Shown one piece after another: positions 49,601 through 61,015 of a stretch of DNA of 64,000 nucleotides. Position 1 is the first letter of the stretch. Each line of letters begins with the position of its first letter. The DNA is from Bradysia coprophila. Lineage: Eukaryota > Arthropoda > Insecta > Diptera > Sciaridae. The stretch spans positions 6,684,501-6,748,500 of the forward strand of contig NW_023503608.1 in NCBI RefSeq assembly GCF_014529535.1. The letters run 5' to 3'. The position numbers were made by a program, and so were the translations under genes. The notes under the pieces are model-generated. The model ran no database searches. It saw nothing but the letters and a program-made list of their open reading frames with translations, and was not told the origin of the DNA.

Positions 49601-51548
49601 AAGCCCATTCAACAATATTCACTTTCCAGTGATATAAATTGCTCCTATTATTCCATGTTAATGGCATGACCTCGGAAAAACAAAATTAAATAACATTGCT
49701 CGCAAATAAATTATAAAAGTATGTTAAGTGTGTGTACAACGATAATTATTTCAAATTATTTGTTGACTATGCCCTTTTGTTAGCGGTCCTATCGAAGCGC
49801 TAACATCCCAATGATATTTATTGAAACCACAGAGCTATAGGAAGATTCTGGTCCGGAGTATAAAAGTGATTATAGTTGGCAAAACTTCCATAAATCAGTG
49901 ACACAGTGGGGTATGGGCTACTTGCGTGTCTATGTCTATATAAACGTTTATGGGCAAAGCGTCCTTTTAAATAATTTCTTTTAAAAAAAGTGTGTTTTAG
50001 AAAGCTCGTTTTGCTTTTATGTCGTTGGCTGTAATTTTTTTCTCATTACAGAAGGCAGTACTTTTTAATTGAGTTGGTAAATGTTACCTTTATATAAAGA
50101 TGAATTGCAGTAATGTGTATAACATGGGTTTAAAACATTTTTCTTTCTGGTATCATGCTCGTTTGCAAACAGTAAGTATTCGTAATTGTATTAAATTAAA
50201 TTGTAACATTAACTGGAGCACAAAGTAGGAAGGCAGATGTATTTAGTTTTTCCGAGCGAATGCATGAGCTACAACGATGATACTTCCTTTTCAGAATATA
50301 GAATCAGATACTTTTGCTTTGACAAAATATTTGTTTCTCAATTTTCATTCTTGATAAAAATCAAAAATTTCTGAGAAAATACCATTTCTTTGCGTTTGCA
50401 TTAACATTGCCTTAATCACGTAAAGCACAGTACGTACGTGGTTCCAAATTTTTATTTTGACAAGTGTGAATACCGCCCTTTCCTTTAAATCGGGCTATAA
50501 CGTTCCACTTGTCAACAAAAAAAAATTGAGGCACAGACGTAATGTACTAATGCTCATTACATAACGATATGCGTTCTTCCTCGGCATCTAACTTAACCTG
50601 TAACCAGAAATAACTAAGTCTCTTTCCCCGAAAGTATGGAAATCGTTCATAGTGAGTCTATGCTTTGCCCTTTCAGGAATTTATCCTGTTCATATTTATA
50701 AAACCACCACCTTTCCAACCTTAACCACATGACAATTAAAACATTATTTTCATGTGCCATTACTCTTCCTGTTAGTTTCTGTAATAATCTAACAATGTGT
50801 AAAGTTGTTATGTAAAGTTGTCGTATAATTAGTAAACGCTTGTTTCAATTAAGTTTCCAACAATGAATTTCACAATAGGGGTTGGTGAGACATAATTTTT
50901 GTCAGTGAAACATACACATGAGTAAATTGCTTTTGGGATTTCGATAATAAAGTATGCAAGTTTATTATAATCATAAATTCTTTGAAAAGTTTCGGTTCGC
51001 TTGTAGAATATGTTGTGTCGCCAAAGCGATGTGTGAAGGAATGAAATTAAAAATTGTAATAAAAACACTTGTAAAATAAAATGAAACGATAAGAACAGCT
51101 TTCACATTTTCTTACACCAGGTCCCTTCGGTCCGGCAAATGAGTTTAATATACGACAAACGAAAAATATAATTTCCTTCGCTTCGCAAATTGTTTATACA
51201 ACTTATGCGTTGTTGTATATTTATATTTGCAAAATGTATGTTTCAACCTACGTTGTTTAAATTGAGGTAAGAAGCTTACGTTAAGTAAATGGGTTTATTT
51301 GGAAGCACAACAGGCCCATCTGAGGCTGAGGTGCAGGTTAAATTCCACCCACTTATTCTATTATTCTATCTAAATGGGTTCATTCATAATCTTTGACAGT
51401 GGCTTTCACACCACTCACCTTTTTAGTTCCTAGTATACGAATTGTATTTTGGACTTAGTGAATTATTTTCTAGACTTTAAGGAATTCTACTGAACTTTGT
51501 CATAGTAGAAAAGGAATGATGAACGGTCTACTAGTTTTGTTTCACAAA
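46627..51548. other. Gene-poor intergenic region
   Basis: AT-rich sequence of about 4.9 kb. Frames of up to about 91 codons are present but carry no domain, signal peptide or splice context that I trust. No structured repeat or tRNA was recognised. Confidence 0.45.
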
Positions 51549-51554
51549 TTTATT
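51549..51554 (-). terminator. Polyadenylation signal of the attacin gene
   Basis: AATAAA on the minus strand, 47 bases after the stop codon at 51601. Confidence 0.6.
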
Positions 51555-51600
51555 TTCATAGCCAACGAAATGCATACATAACATTTACTCTAAAATAATC

Positions 51601-52110
51601 TTAGAAGCGATGTGAAAAATTTAGTCCACCACCATAATTCGGTCTGCTTCGTCCACCCGGTCCGCCAAAGTGTTGATTATAGTTAGCTGTCCCATCCAAT
51701 TGGGATCGACCATTCGGACTTCTCCACAAATTCACATTTCCTTGAGCATTCAAATTCGTGCCAAAATGTCTCGCGTGATTTGCATCAACGGATGCTCCTC
51801 CACGTGGTCCTTGATAATTTAAACCACCACCGATCTCTGTCGGTCCATTTGGCTTCCAATTCTTACTAATCTGACCATGTCCATCGAGCCGGTGACCGTT
51901 TTGATTCAATAAAGTCTGCGATGCTCCAAGGGTCCCGCGAATTCCTCCTTGTTCGTTTGGTTTTATACTACCGTTTAAGACTTGACGAACTTGTCTGCTA
52001 TGTGGTGGATTCAAATTATTTTCGCTATAATCTACTGGTGGAATACTCCAGCTATAGCAACTACTTATTACACTGAGCAAAAATGTAAGAAATACGATCG
52101 AAGAATGCAT
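51601..52110 (-). CDS. Attacin-like antimicrobial peptide precursor
   Basis: Intronless frame of 169 residues starting at the ATG at 52110; a longer reading would need a TTG start at 52119 and is rejected. It has a signal peptide (IVFLTFLLSVISSCYS), a short propeptide ending HSRQVR, then RQVLNGSI, closely resembling the RQVLGGS junction of Drosophila attacins. Two glycine-rich attacin repeats follow, with LDGHGQISKNW and GGLNYQGPRGGASVDANHAR, HFGTNLNAQGNVNLWRSPNG, ending GGGLNFSHRF. Attacins are secreted from fat body or epithelia and act against Gram-negative bacteria, binding or disturbing the outer membrane. A TATA box and a kappaB site sit just upstream, consistent with Imd/Relish-type immune induction. 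Length is slightly shorter than typical Drosophila attacins. Confidence 0.9.
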   Translation of the reverse strand: MHSSIVFLTFLLSVISSCYSWSIPPVDYSENNLNPPHSRQVRQVLNGSIKPNEQGGIRGTLGASQTLLNQNGHRLDGHGQISKNWKPNGPTEIGGGLNYQGPRGGASVDANHARHFGTNLNAQGNVNLWRSPNGRSQLDGTANYNQHFGGPGGRSRPNYGGGLNFSHRF

Positions 52111-52193
52111 TTTGCACAATAAATTATTAAGTCTATCAAGTGTTTTGTGTTGAAAGATTGGTTAACTTCTGAATGACAAGAGTTTCGCTTTCC

Positions 52194-52201
52194 TTTATAT
52201 A
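52194..52201 (-). promoter_or_regulatory. TATA box of the attacin gene
   Basis: TATATAAA on the minus strand, 84 bases upstream of the ATG. A TTCAGA initiator-like sequence lies about 30 bases downstream near 52168. Confidence 0.75.
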
Positions 52202-52221
52202 TACGATACTCATTTCATCAG

Positions 52222-52231
52222 AAAAATCCCC
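52222..52231 (-). promoter_or_regulatory. kappaB site of the attacin gene
   Basis: GGGGATTTTT on the minus strand, about 20 bases upstream of the TATA box. It fits the Drosophila Relish consensus GGGRAYYYYY. A weaker candidate, GGGGATTCAC on the plus strand, is at 52426-52435. Confidence 0.7.
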
Positions 52232-52550
52232 TACATTTTCTGTCTTCTTTTCATTCTTTGATTAAAGAATTTCGATGTGTAAAACAAGGATGATTCATGT
52301 ATGATGTTAGGCGTTTTAACCTATATAGCGACTCTGTCTCAATTCTTTCTTTGTGTAATAATTATCTATTATACCAATAATATACATTGCTCGTGTGTTG
52401 CGTCTCAAACAGAAAAAACAGCTGAGGGGATTCACAAAGAATTTGTTTTTTAAGAAACATTTCGAAAGTTTTTTTTAGTTAATGGTTAGAGTTGAAAGTT
52501 CAAACTTTCGTCGGTTTCGAATGTAGATAATGCGTGCATTACCTTCTTAA

Positions 52551-52580
52551 TAATATGACGTAATATGACGTAATATGATG
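52551..52580. repeat. Tandem TAATATGACG decamer, three copies
   Basis: Two perfect copies and one with a single change (TAATATGATG). The junctions create TGACGTAA, resembling ATF/CREB half-sites. It is about 450 bp upstream of the attacin start. Confidence 0.7.
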
Positions 52581-52705
52581 TGAAGACCTCAGAGGTACTT
52601 TTAGAAGATACCATCCATTGGAAGATCGTTTAAGTAATAAGAAACCTTTTGTGGATGATCAAAGATCGTTTGAGTAGTAAAAGTAGCATAACATAATAGT
52701 ATTTT

Positions 52706-52833
52706 TCGTACCAAGACAGGAAATGACGATTTTTTCAGCACCAGTCCTAAGTTTTCCTTACGAGCGAAGCGAGTAAGGAAAATTAGGACGTGTGCTGAAA
52801 AAATCCATTTCCTGTCGAGGTACGAACAGCATT
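52706..52833. mobile_element. Foldback element with GTGCTGAAAAAA core, copy B
   Basis: The core from TTTTTTCAGCAC through CCTTACGAGCGAAGCGAGTA to GTGCTGAAAAAA matches copy A at 11780-11905. The outer arms here (CGTACCAAGACAGGAAATG and the inverse CATTTCCTGTCGAGGTACG) are different in sequence from those of copy A, yet still pair with each other. Confidence 0.8.
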
Positions 52834-53092
52834 TTGTGCATCGGACAACTGAAATAGACAAAACACATCAATTAATTTGAAAACATACACACTTCACATT
52901 CTCCATATTAAATTTAATCAATCGTATAGTCAGTCATAGACAAATTCATGTAATTCTTTTCCCGCACTATAAATCGTAAAGAAATGAAGTTTTTTCCCGC
53001 ACGATATATAGTTCGGGAAAAACTGACATTTATTAATGAAAAATCATGGCAAAATAGGTCGTATTTCAGTTGTCGGATGCACAAAGTATTTT
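52832..53092. mobile_element. MITE with TTTGTGCATCGGACAACTGA ends, copy B
   Basis: The left end TTTGTGCATCGGACAACTGA and the right end TCAGTTGTCGGATGCACAAA are inverted. The layout matches 11910-12170, including GAAATAGACAA inside the left end. An inner pair, CCCGCACTATAAATCG and CCCGCACGATATATAG, is a direct repeat. Confidence 0.7.
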
Positions 53093-56014
53093 TGGTATGA
53101 GTACTATTAAGTTATTATTATATAAGAAGGAAAAGAACTATGAAAACCTGATTCCGATGTGAGGAAGACGATTGATTCAATTACAATAGAAGTAACAGAT
53201 TTAATGAACAGCTAATCAAATTTTTCGATTTTTTTTATTTTCAAACAGTGTTTACGATCAATTGGGTCACGGATTGAACCGCTCCAACCTGGTTTATTTT
53301 ACTCTGTGAAACGTTTATACCTATGTGCATTGCGTTTAAAAGTATCTCAACTTAAGATTATCAAGATGATCGTTGCAAATATGAAAAAAATGGTTAAAAG
53401 CAGCGTACACGTATACAATTATTTCGAAGAAACCAGTGCAATTTCTTAGTTACTTGGCTACTTCTTGTGTTCAAACGAAAGAAGTAATAGATTCACAGCA
53501 TATCTAACCCAATTGATACGACCGCGACCTATCAAAATTCCAATAATATTTTTTCCAACAATTAAATTCTTCTTCCTTTGTTCGGAGAAATCGTGTGCCC
53601 CTGTTTTAATGATATAAAATTTTGGTTACGCTCAGATATCAATATTTTAACCAAAATCTCAAAATCTTCCGAATTCGACATCAATGGTACAATGAAGTGC
53701 TTTGGTTGCATCGTCAATCAATATTAAAGACAAATTCCATTTTTTTAGATGAATTTAAAGAAATTTGTTTCGCTCGAAAATTCATGAAGTCATTACAGTT
53801 TTCAAATCAACATAATTCATCGCTGACATCGCTGACCTAAAACAACATAATTTAAATATTTGATAATTTTCTCATTTTCTTACAAAGTTGTTACGTTTGT
53901 GCGATGTGCCATGGTATTATCCAAAAATATACATATTTTCATGTGAAAACCGAGAATTTTCATTTACCCATATAATTTCCATGCTTCAGCATCCAAGCTA
54001 CACATCATCCGCACGGATATATATACTCCGGGCGGTTACATTCACAATATTATACATATATATTCGGTGTAGCTAAGCATGCGTTTCACATTTCGTATAA
54101 CCCCCCATTTATACATTCGGAATTTTTAGAAGCAGCACTACTCATTTCCATTTCGAGATAACAAAGTGAGATAATCGTTTCACACCAGATTGTAAAAGTT
54201 TTCATTTCCACATAATATAGCACTCAACGTTGTGTATTATATTTTATATTCCATATTACAATATCATCCTATGCATATACAATGTTAGCGGCTTGTTGTT
54301 GTACAATTTCAAAGTGTCGAGCCAACAATGTAAGGAAAATTGCTAAATTTGATTAGTCGCTTTCAGGCAAATTGAATCAATTTGAAAGGCATATCTATCT
54401 ATATCTGAACGGCTTTACTTTTCGCAATAGACACTACTATTCGTTCGTCTCATTGGATTCATTAAAGTATTTAAAATATTTGCCGAAGTTACACTTAAAC
54501 ATTAAAGCTCGTAAAGCGATTATAACGACATCATATATGTCTGCATGACTTACACGTAAGGCATGTGTGTGATATTACTGAGAGACAAGGCTTCCACCCA
54601 TTCTTTCCCTGATCGATGTTATTTACATAGAAAAAGCGTTACAGAAACGTAAACAATTCGGAAATCCATTTCGAAATTATTACTTTTGCCATTCATATCC
54701 GGATATCTTCAGCTTTAGCACGTGTCTGGATTTAATATTTCTCTCCATCCAATATTTGTAAAAACAACAGAAAATTTATCTCAATATGAAGGGTCTCATA
54801 TATACCAATTGGATGTACACAAAATTATTATTTTTATTTGTTCATGAATACGTATAGCTCGTCATGTTGAACATTTTATCCGATATTTTATTGCATGCAA
54901 ACTGCTATGGACTGAATACATTTTTCCATCAAAGTAAATATGATTGCCTATAGGAATATGTCTGTTGAAAGCTATTTTGGAGGCATATCGGTCTAACCGC
55001 CGTGATATACTGAAACTGAAAATGTTTGTGAGTATCTTTCTAAGACGCATTGGTTATTAGAATTATTGTGCCAATTGTATTAATTTCGAATTTAATCATA
55101 ATTTGACGTCTTTTTCGCCTTGATCAATGATCTAATCGATTTTGTTTAATATCTAAGTTTGTAGATGAGTAAAATTATTAAACTGTCATCTGTTATCGAT
55201 AACGACGATAAAAATAATGACACGCTCTGGGTAATATGGTCCTTGTAAAATACATGTTTAAAAAAATGAAGTACGAGATTTCAAATCAACCGATTAAGAA
55301 TACTTTGATCGATGGAAGTAATAGACCCGATAATAATACTGGTCATATGATTGCCGCCTGTAACAGGTTACGTATTGAGAGTTATTGAGGGTTATCTGCA
55401 TTGTGTTTAGGGAAATACAGGTACTGTAACTTAAAAATTGGGATAAAATGCAATGATTAGGCTCACTCAGAAATAACGTCCAACTTTTCCTAGTTTTTTG
55501 ACTTCCTTCCCAAACGCAATCCAAGTTTTCATGTCAGACAGCTTGTCATTGGTAGTAAGATCATGTTCTCCAATGACCTTTTATGTTTGCATTTGCTGAG
55601 GTCTTGCTATCAACGCAAAGCTTTGTGAAAAAGTTGCGAATCAGAAACCTTTTCCTAAAGAGATTTCAAGTACTACAATGATACTAAATGGGATGTTGTT
55701 AGTCCTTGTCCTTGCAGAGTTGAATACATTTATTGTGCATTTTACAGTAGTATGAAATACTCTACTAGTCATACTCGTTCGTTATGAGTTTTCTACATAA
55801 TTGCTTGCACAAAATATCTATTATTCTAAAGCAAGCAAAAATGACTTATGACCTCATTCAAAAATGCAAAATAAACAATATAATATGCGCAATAAACACA
55901 GCGTCACTCAATTACGACCATAATTCGGACCGAAATTCTAAATTTTTTGATTGCTTGTAAATGTCAAATAGTAAAGATTAAATCATCTCACTCGTAGAAG
56001 TGTTTTTGCATTAC
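53093..56014. other. Intergenic region upstream of the four-cysteine secreted protein gene
   Basis: No gene is supported. It includes the dispersed repeat at 55189-55370. Confidence 0.4.
55189..55370 (-). repeat. Dispersed repeat copy (TCTGTTATCGATAACGACGA family)
   Basis: Partner of 8967-9152, same orientation; see the landmarks given there. The two copies differ by scattered substitutions and small gaps. Confidence 0.75.
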
Positions 56015-56050
56015 TATAAATTGATGCAAGCACCGACTCTTCCAGTCAGT
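56015..56050 (+). promoter_or_regulatory. Core promoter: TATA box and TCAGT initiator
   Basis: TATAAA at 56015-56020 and the arthropod initiator TCAGT at 56046-56050, 31 bp apart, 42-46 bp upstream of the ATG at 56092. This spacing is canonical. Confidence 0.85.
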
Positions 56051-56091
56051 GTTCATTTCAGGTCCAACCAATAAAAACTAATCAAATCAAA

Positions 56092-56598
56092 ATGAATTCA
56101 CGTTTTTCGTTTGTATGGTGCAGTGTTTTGATATTTTGCTTAAGTGTATCGGCTACCGAAGATAACGGAACGGAAGCCGAAAACAACAAAGCCCTTCATG
56201 AGTGTTTGGGACAATATTTCAAAAGTAAAGGGAAATTAGATTACGACGTTCCTGCAAACAAGGAATCGTCTTTGTGCCTTTCTACTGTTTCTCGCCTTAG
56301 TCAATCGTACCGAGATGAATTCGGAGTAAAAGTGAGAGCCCAAAATCCCAGCGAAGCAGATTGTGTTATGCAGGAGTTCGATGAAACTGAATTAGCGGAT
56401 CTCATTTTAACAGTGGGATTCTATCAGACCGGCGATTCGTTGACTGAAAGTGACAAAAAGAGCCCGTTGCGAGATTTGAAAAAGCTAGGAGACGATAAGA
56501 TGGCTGCAATGACATCGAAATGCGGAGTAAATGGAGAAATATTCGATAAATTTATGTTTGCAGTGTTTTCAACGTCGACTGGAGAACCAATTGTTTAA
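56092..56598 (+). CDS. Secreted four-cysteine helical protein, family unknown
   Basis: Single-exon frame of 168 residues with a signal peptide (VWCSVLIFCLSVSA) probably cleaved before TEDNGTE. The mature part, about 147 residues, is acidic and predicted mostly helical, with four cysteines (HECLG, SLCLS, DCVMQ, SKCGV) that could form two disulfides, and one N-glycosylation site (NGT). The pattern recalls small hemolymph proteins of insects, but I do not recognise the family and assign no function. The strong TATA/initiator promoter and short 5' UTR suggest an abundantly or tissue-specifically expressed product. A polyadenylation signal AATAAA lies about 15 bases after the stop codon. Confidence 0.8.
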   Translation: MNSRFSFVWCSVLIFCLSVSATEDNGTEAENNKALHECLGQYFKSKGKLDYDVPANKESSLCLSTVSRLSQSYRDEFGVKVRAQNPSEADCVMQEFDETELADLILTVGFYQTGDSLTESDKKSPLRDLKKLGDDKMAAMTSKCGVNGEIFDKFMFAVFSTSTGEPIV

Positions 56599-56639
56599 CA
56601 TTGTACAAAGTATAATAAACCGTTTTCCCATTTACAACA

Positions 56640-59397
56640 TTACGCTTGGGCTTTTTGTTTATTTACCGAATGATTCAGCCTTCAGTCAGTAATTCAGACC
56701 TTGTATGATCGTACCATACTCGGTAAATCGTTATAGCAGCGAGTTGATTTATTTCCAAATGTTCATTTGTTGTAACTAGTGGTGGACTATACTTGGACTG
56801 GATAACCTAATGCGAAGGTAGACCTTGTACATGTGCACCCAACCAAATAGCTGTGATTTTTACTCCTAACATTTTCTAAAGACTATACATTTGGACAACT
56901 TATATGACCTATGATTTCACAACGATGTAGGATGGTTCTTTCAAAAATGTGGCTCGTTTTTTGGGTACCAATTCAAAGTCGTAAGGGGCTTCGTGTAGTC
57001 AGCTGGTTTTCTATTATCATCCCTTGCAAAAATAGAAATAAATGGAATTGACAAAGAAAACTGTTTGTTTTAATCAAATGTTTCTGGAGTATTTGATTAC
57101 AACCCACGGCGATCGATCAGTACATACATGAGTGCGTGTATAATACGACTGTTTATCTATCATTTAAACATAAACAAATTTCACACTCGAGTTACGCAAT
57201 AAAATCGGAATGTAATGTACATCATGTAAATCGTAAATGGTATAAGACAGCAAATTGATTAGTGTTCCCAATATCATCGTAGATAAACAGAAACAGAGTG
57301 GGTGAACGGGTATAGTGAGTATCACCAAATAACGCAATGCTCTATTAAGGTGTACAGTACGTCCTTGGTCATTTTTAAACTCACAATAACTGAGGTGGAA
57401 GAATACTGATTTTAGAAAACGACGACATAATTGAACGGATCTGGTATTGTCTTACATAATTGGGTCAATTAAACGAAGTCCGGTTTTGCTTGTAACTCCA
57501 GGCGATACAGAAATAATTTTCTTTTAAGGAAACTGATTAGAATCACCAACGTTTATTATCTTCGTACAGGACTTGGATCAATACTCAAAATGATAACTTG
57601 AATTCATTCCGTGAATACCTAAGATTTCGTTGAAAATAAATACGTTTCAGCTTGCAACATTTTTGCAATCACAATTCAATTCCATGGAAAAATTCATATT
57701 TGAGTGTTAACTTGTTTCATATTAAGTAATTAATTATGGCAGCATGGAAACATCTTGAATTCCATCGCCATATTTAATTACGTTGTATGTATTGTTTTGC
57801 ATTCATGTGGTGCAATGATTTCTGCACGAATGTTATTTCAAAAATTTAACAGAAAATTATTTACTAATTCAGTTGCATATTTTTGAGTGTTGCACCGACA
57901 ACATACATATCATTCCACATTTGTAGCACGGACAGTACACAAGTGATGTATGCATATTTACTGGTAAAAGAGAAAAATCATTCCAAAAATTACCTTTGAT
58001 ATTTTGCTAGACTCGGAATCTTGAATGAGTATCAACAAAGGAGCTTCTTGTTTCAGCTGTCGATCGTATATTACTTGCATTACATATCGATTATCTTTTT
58101 TAGGCGCTTGTTCCACCTTTGCTAATCAATACAGAAACGATAAACTTTCCTAATGATACTCTGTCGCCTTTATGACGTCATGTCCCCAAAATCTTATTTG
58201 AGCCTAAAATTTTTAGCATAGACAAGACATCCCACATTTCTAATCACGCCGTTTTCATCAACTTCTGCCGTTTTCATTTCCTTTCTCTCAGGTCTACAAT
58301 CATAATACAACATGAAGAGTGCATAACGAATTCATCAGCCGGTGTATTGCATGAGAATCTACTACAATTTTCCTCGCACATTTCTTTTCAACTTCCATTC
58401 GTTACAAACTCAGAACTCATGCGCTTTAAAGCTTGTAAATGCCTCCGCGAAGTTATCCTCAAAGGTGAAAAAGAGTAACTTCAGTTGCTGTCACATACTC
58501 GTCTAGCGTGGAAGCTTTCGCTGGAACACTGGTGATTTGAATCCATTTGGACATTAGAATGTACATTTGTGATTGTTTGTGAATTGTGAAAAATGTTCGA
58601 AGCACTTTAGAAAATTGTTATTGTCGCACATTAAATGACAAATCTTTTTAAATTTTCGCAGACACATTTGAATTTATTATACCGTTTTCCGTCGTGTAGT
58701 ATGCGTAACTAAAACATTTAAAGTGAAATACAAATAGATGTGTTGATGGAACGTTGAGATTCATGTACATTAAATACAGCGATTAGGTAAGCTCGCAAAA
58801 AGGAAGGCAATGAGTTTTGAATAAATTTTTGAACAAAATATCCATTTTGGATGGGATCTTGTGTCACAATTAAACTCGTCATTACGGCAATACGAACCTG
58901 AAGTGGATACAGAACATAACATTAGATATACATAACGATATATATATATATGCAAATCGTTTGAACAAAATCAATAAAAGAAATTTACAAAAAAAAACTT
59001 TCGTTTTATCGAAATTGAAATATTAGCTTTTAAAGCTTGTCTAGCACAATTCCTTTTTCCACACAGAAATTGCACGGATTATTTCCATTACTTTTACTGT
59101 TAATGCAATTGGAAATTTATTTGGTGTGAAGTGAAAATATACATGTGCGAAGAAGAGACGATATTCTGTACATTGCAGCAGACTGGAACGTATAATTCAG
59201 TTGAAAGATAATAAAATCTGCCAGTGCAAATAAGTAGATAAACTTTTTTTTATTGTAAGAACTAAGTTAAGTGTGAAAATGTGATTTTACGAATGAGATA
59301 TCGTTCGTATTGTTTCTTTTTTTCTGTCTTATTCACGTATTTTGTGTGAACCGGAATACATGGAGTATTAGGAAGAGAAAGAAAAAGGACGAAAATT
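56640..59397. other. Intergenic region, no gene seen
   Basis: AT-rich sequence without supportable coding or structured repeats. Confidence 0.4.
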
Positions 59398-59628
59398 ATG
59401 GAAAAGCACTTATTGTTCATATCACTGTTGCTTGTGTTGATGCACTTAAATGGTGCATATGGTGAAGCAGAAGGTCAAACATCAACTCCGGAACCAGGTA
59501 AATTATTGTCCTTAAAAATAAATTCATATCTCAATTACGACCGCTATTATCCTTTGGTATATAATAATACAACCTATTCGGATAAAGGGACAATATATAA
59601 GCCACAGGCGAGTAGAGTAACCAACTGA
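59398..59628 (+). CDS. Possible small secreted peptide or first exon of a secreted protein
   Basis: The frame begins with a good signal peptide (LLFISLLLVLMHLNGAYG), then EAEGQTSTPEP, and runs to a stop at 59628 (76 residues; Tyr/Asn-rich mature part with one NTT glycosylation site). A possible donor (CCAG then GTAAAT) at 59498 could instead end a 100-bp first exon, phase 1, whose partner was not found within the window. No family is recognised and no TATA box is clear. Confidence 0.4.
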   Translation: MEKHLLFISLLLVLMHLNGAYGEAEGQTSTPEPGKLLSLKINSYLNYDRYYPLVYNNTTYSDKGTIYKPQASRVTN

Positions 59629-60890
59629 ATAATCAAATTCTATGACCATATTGTACATTGATTTATTTCCCTAATCTATAAAGAAATAGAGCAGAAGCCA
59701 CACAGTGGCTATTCAAGAAAAAAGGGTTGAGCTATAGCCACTTTACAGAAACGGATCAGTCTTTTGTACAGAAATAAGAGTTCCCGGTAACATTCTCTGA
59801 GAAATATTGTTTCCGTGGGTCGCTCTCTTGCTCTCGATACGAATAATCGAAATAGTCATGAACATTTTCAATTCTGGAGCGTAGGAAAGGACACACTGGA
59901 AGCTATGGAAAAGTTTCAATGCATGAAACCTTCCTGAGATTTCGTTCAATTAAACATTTGAGATACGGCGAGCGTATCGCAATGTGATGCTTAAATCTGT
60001 TCCTTCATTTGTTTCAAGCAATGCCTCGTGTTGATGCGAAATATTTTACTTCATTTGTTTAAGCATAAGCTTTGAATTTTAAAAGAGTTGATATAATACC
60101 ACCCTTGTGGTGGATTCATATAAAATATAGAACATAATGTTCTATAAAAAGTTATGGGGCTTACAATGTGAGACTGATAGAAGCCACAATAAACTAGTTG
60201 AAGCCTGAGAATCAAGATTTGATAGTTCAGGTCAATGGGGGATTAAAGTGTTGACCAATTCAACACAGAACGTTATTCTAAGCAAAATATTTTTCTACGG
60301 TATTCCTCTAAAATGCACAGATTTAAAAAAAATAATTTTGTTTACAAAGTACGACACAAAATCGGCCCAATCTTGTCAGCCGCCTAAAATGTGCCGGAGG
60401 TATAAGTATAAGTATAATAACTAGCGGGACGAAACGGTGTCTCTAGGTATTTTAGGGATAACGCGACTTAGACAATTTGATTTTGATCGATTTACCGTAA
60501 TTTTGCCTTGACGACGACAGAGATTTGGCCTTTTTGCGCTGTTTTCTGATTTATCAAAATGCGTCAGACGAATGGCTCGCGATTAGTATAATAGCTTCAC
60601 GCTGTGGGATAGTGCTAATGTTGAAAATAGTCCGTTGCGCAATTGTAACGTTAAAAAGCACTTCGCATATGTCAGAGTCACGGATATTTGCAAAATTTAT
60701 GCAATCAACCTTAATATGGTCAATCGGCTCATGATGTGTCTGAAATATTCATAATAAGTATGTATAAGGTGTTCTGCAGCAAGAACTCCATAGTAAAAAT
60801 ATAGGGCCTCCATTTTGTAATTTTCTTACGAGCGGCTGTACGTTTCGAAGTTTAGACAAACTTATAAAAAGATCAGTGCCTTTCAGAGAC
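59629..60890. other. Non-coding stretch
   Basis: No gene supported. A short GTATAA microsatellite lies at about 60402-60418. The segment 60440-60740 is locally richer in GC with a different word usage, possibly an old insertion, but without recognisable ends. Confidence 0.35.
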
Positions 60891-61015
60891 ATCCCGAGTA
60901 AAATTAAAAGTCTCAAAAGTTCGACAAGCGACGTCTCACGGTCTCAAATCCTTTGTATTGTGAGACATGAGACGTCTCTTTTCGAACTTTTGAGACTTTT
61001 AATTTTACTCGGGAT
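60891..61015. mobile_element. MITE with ATCCCGAGTAAAATTAAAAG ends
   Basis: The left end ATCCCGAGTAAAATTAAAAG then TCTCAAAAGTTCGA matches exactly the inverse of the right end over about 34 bp. The 57-bp centre has further GAGACGT and ACGTCTC inversions. Target duplication is unclear. Confidence 0.8.

Noticed and set aside
52110..52119. Attacin start three codons further upstream
   Set aside because: That codon is TTG; the first ATG is at 52110 and is followed by a proper signal peptide.
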